Positions 5,452 to 6,019 of a DNA stretch of 6,019 nt are shown here, piece by piece. The DNA is from Methylococcaceae bacterium UBA4132 (GTDB lineage Bacteria > Pseudomonadota > Gammaproteobacteria > Methylococcales > Methylomonadaceae), in contig DFWO01000078.1 in NCBI GenBank assembly GCA_002380945.1, positions 1 through 6,019 on the forward strand, written 5' to 3'. The notes under the pieces were generated by a model, which saw nothing but the letters and a program-made list of their open reading frames with translations, was not told where the DNA came from and did not search any database. Both the position numbers and the translations under genes were made by a program. How positions within the stretch are numbered: position 1 is the first letter of the stretch; each line of letters opens with the position of its first letter.

Positions 5452-5612
5452 TGTTTTGACCGTTGTTGTTTGAGAGCTAAAGAACGTAAAAATTGTTTGC
5501 GTTGCCAGATAGGAATGATGATATTAGCAAGCAATACGATCAGCGTTAAACCATAAGAAGTCCAGACATAAAAGGCATAACCGCCCATTGCAAAAAATTC
5601 AGATAAAGTCAT
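5448..5612 (-). CDS. ccmD: Haem exporter small subunit CcmD
   Basis: CcmD is a small inner-membrane protein that joins the CcmABC complex and is needed for release of holo-CcmE. The product is 54 residues with the family's typical start MTLSEFFAMGGYAFYVWTSY, one transmembrane segment at about 15-35 (VWTSYGLTLIVLLANIIIP), and a basic tail (WQRKQFLRSLALKQQRSKQ) that should face the cytoplasm. ATG 5612 is preferred over an in-frame ATG 33 nt upstream because it matches the family N-terminus, forms a TAATG junction with ccmC, and has GGAG eight bases upstream. It overlaps ccmE by 4 nt. Identification rests on the N-terminal motif, size and position, since the family is otherwise poorly conserved. 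Confidence 0.93.
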   Translation of the reverse strand: MTLSEFFAMGGYAFYVWTSYGLTLIVLLANIIIPIWQRKQFLRSLALKQQRSKQ

Positions 5613-6019
5613 TATTGTTTCTCCGCTAACATATTTTTCACCCATTGCGCATTGCGCTCACGCTGTAATAATTCCACTCGCGCTCGTTGTAACATGGCGA
5701 TGACATAATAAATTTTAAAGGACAGTGCCATTAATAATAGCGGCACGAGCATCGTGACATGAATCGACGGTTTATCCATTTTGGTGACCGTTGGTCCTTG
5801 ATGCAGCGTATTCCACCATTCTACCGAATAATGAATAATGGGAATATTGACCACACCCACTAAGGCTAAAATGGCAATCGCTTTAGAGGCAACACGCTTA
5901 TCATCTATCGCACCATACAAGCCAATCACGCCTAAATATAAAAATAATAAAATCAGTTCAGACGTGAGTCGTGCATCCCATACCCACCACGTTCCCCACA
6001 TCGGTTTACCCCATAATGA
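5612..6019 (-). CDS. ccmC: Haem exporter protein CcmC, 5' end outside window
   Basis: CcmC is the inner-membrane haem-handling protein that presents haem to CcmE on the periplasmic side. The visible 135 residues are the C-terminal half of a protein usually about 245 long; the frame stays open through the window edge (SLWGKPMWGTWWVWD), so an ATG at 6001 is internal and not the start. The haem-binding WWD motif is complete (WGTWWVWDARLT, visible residues 8-19). It is followed by membrane segments at about 21-38, 46-62 and 88-108 and by the conserved NIPIIHYSVEWWNTLHQG, whose first histidine is the conserved axial-type His after the WWD domain. The tail is polar and charged, as expected for a cytoplasmic end. 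The stop codon shares its last base with the ccmD start (TAATG). ccmA and ccmB are presumably upstream beyond the window. Confidence 0.97.
   Translation of the reverse strand, partial: SLWGKPMWGTWWVWDARLTSELILLFLYLGVIGLYGAIDDKRVASKAIAILALVGVVNIPIIHYSVEWWNTLHQGPTVTKMDKPSIHVTMLVPLLLMALSFKIYYVIAMLQRARVELLQRERNAQWVKNMLAEKQ

Noticed and set aside
5144..5473. Plus-strand open frame opposite ccmE
   Set aside because: It is the antisense shadow of a gene with a clear CcmE domain and haem motif.

Overview
This window looks like a piece of a moderately AT-rich gammaproteobacterial chromosome. The evidence is the nudJ-mnmA gene pair, a UvrB and CcmC/D/E proteins that all read like gammaproteobacterial homologues, and a typical ccmC-ccmD-ccmE arrangement. 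A sulfur-oxidising Thiotrichales-type host is possible, but that is only an impression from protein similarity. I cannot name the species.

Layout. Positions 1-263 are a short leader region with a plausible sigma70 promoter. On the + strand, a NudJ-like Nudix hydrolase (264-719) overlaps mnmA (712-1803), the tRNA-U34 2-thiolase. Positions 1804-2563 contain no intact recognised gene and separate two convergent transcription units. This stretch holds an imperfect hairpin after mnmA, a structured non-coding stretch (about 1955-2112), the frameshifted 5' end of an IS110-family transposase (2113-2299), a small minus-strand ORF with a good ribosome-binding site and one hydrophobic segment (2400-2227), and a perfect 22-bp inverted repeat (2442-2463).

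On the - strand, reading from the right edge leftwards, is a tightly packed cluster: ccmC (5' end cut off by the window), ccmD, ccmE, a staphylococcal-nuclease-like protein, and uvrB. The junctions are TAATG (ccmC/ccmD), ATGA (ccmD/ccmE), 8 nt (ccmE/nuclease) and 9 nt (nuclease/uvrB), so cotranscription is likely. CcmC, CcmD and CcmE handle haem export and chaperoning for cytochrome c maturation. ccmF, which normally follows ccmE, is absent and its place is taken by a nuclease and the nucleotide-excision-repair helicase UvrB. A LexA-box-like sequence inside the nuclease gene could give uvrB its own SOS control.

The most interesting signal is the non-coding stretch in front of the broken IS110 transposase. 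It folds by eye into a small 5' hairpin followed by two larger stem-loops with internal loops. That is the architecture and position expected of an IS110 bridge (seek) RNA, here left beside a dead recombinase. Other points worth a second look are a two-residue departure from the conserved UvrB sequence just before helicase motif VI, and the nuclease/uvrB junction, where the two genes share a frame separated by one amber codon.
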